A stretch of 55,836 nt of DNA, from positions 1 through 55,836 of the forward strand of contig JAISPG010000002.1 of assembly GCA_031275085.1 (NCBI GenBank). Reading direction: 5' to 3'. Of the stretch, positions 52,686-55,836 are shown in pieces (the first letter of the stretch is position 1; every line of letters starts with the position of its first letter). This stretch comes from Bacteroidales bacterium. Its GTDB lineage: Bacteria; Bacteroidota; Bacteroidia; Bacteroidales; ML635J-15. The position numbers and the translations under genes were made by a program. The notes under the pieces were generated by a model. That model saw only the letters and a program-made list of their open reading frames with translations, had not been told where the DNA came from and did not search any database.

Positions 52686-52742
52686 ATGGAATGGATCATT
52701 GGATACCTTATATCAGTTAATAAAACATCTCTTTTCACATAA
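52686..52742 (+). CDS. Possible 18-residue leader peptide upstream of hutH
   Basis: ATG about 17 bases after the -7 box opens a frame coding MEWIIGYLISVNKTSLFT and ending in TAA 54 bases ahead of hutH. The hydrophobic first half could be a micropeptide or an upstream frame that tunes hutH translation. It has no His run, so classical His attenuation is unlikely. It may be chance. Confidence 0.2.
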   Translation: MEWIIGYLISVNKTSLFT

Positions 52743-52796
52743 ACTCTGCTTATCATTGCATAGTATAATTTAAAAATAATTAAAACCGAACAAAAA

Positions 52797-54287
52797 ATGG
52801 AAATACACTATATAAACAGTAACAGGATAGATTTAAATAAAATCGAAGAAATAATAGAAAAATCGTATAAAATAGGCTTATCAGATGATGCCAGGAAAAA
52901 AATAAATAATTGCAGGGCATTTCTTGATAAAAAAATAGAATCGGCAGATAAACCTATTTATGGGATAACTACAGGATTCGGATCATTGTGTAATACCTCA
53001 ATATCATCAAATGAATTGGGACAGCTTCAGGAAAATCTTGTAAAATCACATGCGTGTGGTATGGGCGATGAAGTGGAAAGCCGTATTGTAAAATTAATGA
53101 TGTTGTTGAAAGTACAAGGATTATCATATGGAAATTCAGGAGTTTGTGAAGAAACAGTACAACGTCTTGTCGATTTTTATAATTCAGATGTAATTCCTGT
53201 TGTTTACCAATTAGGTTCGCTGGGAGCTTCTGGAGATTTATCTCCGTTGGCTCATATGGTATTGCCTATGCTGGGTTTGGGAGAAGTTTATTATAAAGGA
53301 GAAAAGAGGAATTCTTCCGAAGTCTTGAAAGAGTTAAATTTGGAGCCATTGAAATTAAAATCCAAAGAAGGACTTGCATTACTTAACGGAACACAGTTTA
53401 TGCTTTCACATGCAGTAGATGCTGCGTTAAGATGTAGAAAATTATTTAAAATGGCAGATACGGCTGCTGCTTTATCGATTGATGCATATTTTGGTAGAAT
53501 TGATCCGTTTAATAATAATCTTCATATTATTCGTCCGCATAAAGGACAGATCGAAACATCAAAAGCTATAAGAGAGTTACTTGAAGGTTCTGAAATTATG
53601 GCACAGGAGAAAAAATGGGTTCAGGATCCTTATTCTTTCAGGTGTGTTCCTCAGGTACACGGTGCTTCAAAAGACGCTTTGAGGTATGTGGAATCTGTGA
53701 TTGAAACTGAAATGAATTCTGTTACCGACAATCCTACTGTTTTTCCTGATGAAGACCTTATTTTGAGTGGAGGAAATTTTCATGGACAGCCGTTGGCACT
53801 GGTTTTGGATTTTCTTGCTATTGCAACAGCAGAAATCGGAAGTATCTCTGAAAGACGGGTATATAGATTAATCAGCGGAGAAAGAGGTTTGCCTCCGTTT
53901 TTAGTAGCAAATCCAGGATTAAACAGTGGATTTATGATCCCTCAATATACAGCTGCTTCTATTGTAAGCCAGAATAAGCAATTATGTACTCCTTCAAGTG
54001 TGGACTCATTATCGTCTTCAAACGAACAGGAAGACCATGTGAGTATGGGGGCAAATGCCGCAACAAAACTGTTGAGGGTTGTATCGAATGTAGAAAGAGT
54101 AATTGCCATTGAATGTTTTGCAGCAAGTCAGGCTCTGTATTTAAGAGAACCGTTAAAAACATCGGTAGCATTACAGAAATTTCTTGAAAAATTCAGAAAA
54201 AATGTTGAATTTGTCGATAACGATATAATCATGTATCATAGGATGGATAGCGCATTAAATACAATAAAAAATATAAACTTTAATTAA
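52797..54287 (+). CDS. hutH: Histidine ammonia-lyase
   Basis: 496 residues, usual length. The MIO cofactor forms from Ala144-Ser145-Gly146 in GSLGASGDLSPLAH. YGITTGFGSL holds the catalytic Tyr, and QDPYSFRCVPQVHGA is typical of HutH. Glu412 in NEQEDHVSMG is the acidic residue characteristic of histidine-type lyases; tyrosine and phenylalanine lyases have a different residue pattern there. It turns histidine into urocanate. No hutU, hutI or formiminotransferase gene is in view, so it stands alone here. A T9SS-like secreted protein starts 9 bases after it. Confidence 0.87.
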   Translation: MEIHYINSNRIDLNKIEEIIEKSYKIGLSDDARKKINNCRAFLDKKIESADKPIYGITTGFGSLCNTSISSNELGQLQENLVKSHACGMGDEVESRIVKLMMLLKVQGLSYGNSGVCEETVQRLVDFYNSDVIPVVYQLGSLGASGDLSPLAHMVLPMLGLGEVYYKGEKRNSSEVLKELNLEPLKLKSKEGLALLNGTQFMLSHAVDAALRCRKLFKMADTAAALSIDAYFGRIDPFNNNLHIIRPHKGQIETSKAIRELLEGSEIMAQEKKWVQDPYSFRCVPQVHGASKDALRYVESVIETEMNSVTDNPTVFPDEDLILSGGNFHGQPLALVLDFLAIATAEIGSISERRVYRLISGERGLPPFLVANPGLNSGFMIPQYTAASIVSQNKQLCTPSSVDSLSSSNEQEDHVSMGANAATKLLRVVSNVERVIAIECFAASQALYLREPLKTSVALQKFLEKFRKNVEFVDNDIIMYHRMDSALNTIKNINFN

Positions 54288-54296
54288 AAACACATT

Positions 54297-55836
54297 ATGA
54301 AGAAATTTACTTTTTTGATTTTTTGTAGTATTCTTTTACTTTTACTACAAACAGAGTTAAAAGCACAGGTTTATCAGTTACCTAACGGAGGTTTTGAATT
54401 GTGGGACGGAGGTACTAATGATGAGCCTACTTACTGGAATGGATTTCCTTCCGGAGCATGTGACTTATCTGGGTTAGCTGCATTAGGCTGTTCAACTGCA
54501 AAAACAAAGAGACATCAAAAAACAACAGACATAAGACCCGGTTCATCAGGGACTTATTCCTGCAAAATATTTGCAACTTCTTTTGGAAGTATTATTGCTA
54601 ACGGCAATATAACAACAGGTCAGATAAGAATAGGAAGTACAACACCAAGTAATTCCGGTAACTATAATATTACAAGAACAGGAGATAGTAATTTTAATCA
54701 GGCTATTAATGCAAAACCTGACTCTATTGTTTTCTGGGCAAAGCTTGTATGCCCCAGTGCAACACAAGAAGCAAGAATAAATGTTGTGATCCACGATAGT
54801 TACGATTTCAGGGATCCTTCAACATCTGATGCAAGTGCATCAAGCCATATAGTAGGGCAGGCAACATGTAATTTTGCACGTGGGAGCCAGGATTGGATCA
54901 GATATTCTGTTCCTTTCGATTATAATGGTTATACAGCGACAACTCCTGAATATATTTTAATATCTTTTACTACTAATGTTGTTCCGGGTGAAGGGTCAGT
55001 AAACGATAACCTATTTATTGATGATGTTGAATTGGTGTATAATGTTAATTTACAGAATATTTTTGCAGATGGAACAGGTATTGAAAATTTTGATCCTGAT
55101 GTAACAGATTATTATTATGATGCTGATTGTAATTACTTGAGTAATTTAATATCTGCAGTAGCTGTATCTCCGAATGCAAATGTAGACGTAGTTCAGGCTA
55201 CTGAGAATAATCCTGTTGCAATAATTACAGTAACATCCGGCGATAAATCGAAAGAATATAATGTACATTTTTTAAATTATATGTCGGAAGAAACATATAT
55301 TTATGAAGCGATTTGCGAAACAGAACCATATGGTTTCTTTGGACAAGAATTAAGTGAAGAAAATATTTACCGGCATACTCTGCAAAATATTTATGGTTGC
55401 GACAGTGTAATAGTTTTAACATTAACAGTTAATCCTGTATATGAAACACCAGAGTCTGCAGCAATCTGCGAAGGTGACACATATGACTTTTTCGGAACCG
55501 AATTAACAGAAGCGAACACTTATCGTCATACATTACAAAGTGTGGAAGGTTGTGACAGTGTGATAGTATTTACATTAACGGTTAATAGTGTTGATGTTTC
55601 TGTAACATTTTATACATTAGAAGGTAATGCATTGTCTGCAGTTGCGGAAAATGCACAATATCAATGGCTAGATTGCAATAATGATTATTCTGAAATTGAA
55701 GGTGCAACCGACAGAATATTTTCCCCTGTTCAAAGCGGAGACTATGCTGTTGAAATCACTCAAAACGATTGTACTGATATTTCAGAATGCCAAAATGTCA
55801 TTATAACTGAAATCATAAGCAACGAATTTGAAAATA
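54297..55836 (+). CDS. Secreted protein with PCMD-like N-terminal domain and tandem repeats, cut by the window end
   Basis: 513 residues visible from ATG 54297, open at the window edge. Signal peptide about 1-24 (TELKAQ). VYQLPNGGFELWDGG and PTYWNGF at the start resemble the PCMD (putative carbohydrate metabolism) domain of Bacteroidota surface proteins; the domain runs to about residue 250. Two tandem repeats of 51 residues follow (starting near 338 and 389), with the pattern AICExxxYxFFGxEL, YRHTLQ, GCDSVIVxTLTVN. Such repeats are typical of T9SS cargo, so a sorting domain is expected past the window. 9 bases behind hutH. Confidence 0.75.
   Translation, partial: MKKFTFLIFCSILLLLLQTELKAQVYQLPNGGFELWDGGTNDEPTYWNGFPSGACDLSGLAALGCSTAKTKRHQKTTDIRPGSSGTYSCKIFATSFGSIIANGNITTGQIRIGSTTPSNSGNYNITRTGDSNFNQAINAKPDSIVFWAKLVCPSATQEARINVVIHDSYDFRDPSTSDASASSHIVGQATCNFARGSQDWIRYSVPFDYNGYTATTPEYILISFTTNVVPGEGSVNDNLFIDDVELVYNVNLQNIFADGTGIENFDPDVTDYYYDADCNYLSNLISAVAVSPNANVDVVQATENNPVAIITVTSGDKSKEYNVHFLNYMSEETYIYEAICETEPYGFFGQELSEENIYRHTLQNIYGCDSVIVLTLTVNPVYETPESAAICEGDTYDFFGTELTEANTYRHTLQSVEGCDSVIVFTLTVNSVDVSVTFYTLEGNALSAVAENAQYQWLDCNNDYSEIEGATDRIFSPVQSGDYAVEITQNDCTDISECQNVIITEIISNEFEN
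55308..55590 (+). repeat. Two tandem 51-residue repeats (GCDSV type) in the last protein
   Basis: Copy one starts AICETEPYGFFGQELSEENI, copy two AICEGDTYDFFGTELTEANT. Both end GCDSVIV(L/F)TLTVN. Period 153 bases. A degenerate third example occurs in the T9SS protein ending at 13112 (near its residue 560). Confidence 0.8.

Larger units (their letters stand above)
52076..52796 (+). other. 721-base intergenic region between the kinase and hutH
   Basis: Contains, in order: the minus-strand -7 box of the kinase (52080-52087), a sigma-54-like promoter (52253-52268), a terminator hairpin (52312-52340) enclosing a possible small RNA, a plus-strand -7 box (52662-52669) and a possible 18-codon leader frame (52686-52742). 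The stretch 52346-52660 is very AT-rich and shows nothing I can name. Confidence 0.5.

Noticed and set aside
52797..54287. Tyrosine or phenylalanine ammonia-lyase making an aryl-polyene starter
   Set aside because: The EQEDH segment with Glu412 and QDPYSFRCVPQVHGA fit histidine ammonia-lyase better. A role in the 33-42 kb cluster is kept only as a possibility.
1..55836. CRISPR array, prophage, integron or complete insertion sequence
   Set aside because: No regularly spaced direct repeats, phage structural genes, integrase or intact transposase were seen on either strand.

Overview
The window is AT-rich DNA from a member of the Bacteroidota, most likely a Bacteroidales or Marinilabiliales-type bacterium. 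The evidence is: type IX secretion (Por) C-terminal sorting domains, many short lipoproteins with an SC or SCK lipobox, TAnnTTTG-type -7 promoter boxes, start codons mostly without Shine-Dalgarno sequences, a DUF6913-dapA pair, and a MauE/DoxX-thioredoxin protein of the kind common in this phylum. Nearly all of the window is ordinary chromosomal coding sequence. I see no CRISPR array, intact insertion sequence or prophage.

Layout. 1-8.5 kb: a fragment of an unknown gene, an amidohydrolase divergent from dinB, the cell-wall synthase pbpC, an Omp85-type barrel protein and two small lipoproteins, then a MauE/DoxX-thioredoxin protein. 8.5-20.7 kb: a membrane LytTR regulator divergent from a Cys/Gly-rich lipoprotein, then two secreted proteins with T9SS sorting domains. 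The second of these has 2348 residues and carries about four tandem copies of a composite Cys-bounded module of about 213 residues. 20.8-28.8 kb: dapA with a DUF6913 protein (minus strand); then on the plus strand RNase P RNA, a SUI1-like factor, a TlpA-like lipoprotein, a DHH phosphoesterase, three FKBP-type isomerase lipoproteins and nadD. 28.8-32.6 kb: a GyrI-like protein, cardiolipin synthase, and mgtE with a switch-like leader RNA.

33.0-42.1 kb: a compact plus-strand cluster. It holds an acyltransferase, a ketoacyl-ACP synthase, an ACP, a hot-dog thioesterase, an MMPL exporter fused to a methyltransferase, a CrtI-like oxidoreductase, a LolA-like carrier and a TonB-C protein. It looks like an aryl-polyene or resorcinol-lipid type pathway that builds an acyl product and delivers it to the outer membrane, but ketoreductase, dehydratase and adenylation genes are absent. 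42.2-49.6 kb: algH, a lipoprotein, recQ, a DUF2179 membrane protein, gapN followed by gapA, and lgt. 49.7-55.8 kb: tRNA-Leu(GAG), a two-component system resembling RprXY, a 720-base gap with a possible sigma-54 promoter and small RNA, hutH, and a secreted protein cut by the window end.

The features most worth following up are the composite repeat in the giant T9SS protein, the mutually exclusive hairpins ahead of mgtE, the acyl-product cluster with its exporter-methyltransferase fusion, and the possible sigma-54-driven small RNA. All functional calls come from reading motifs by eye, with no database search.
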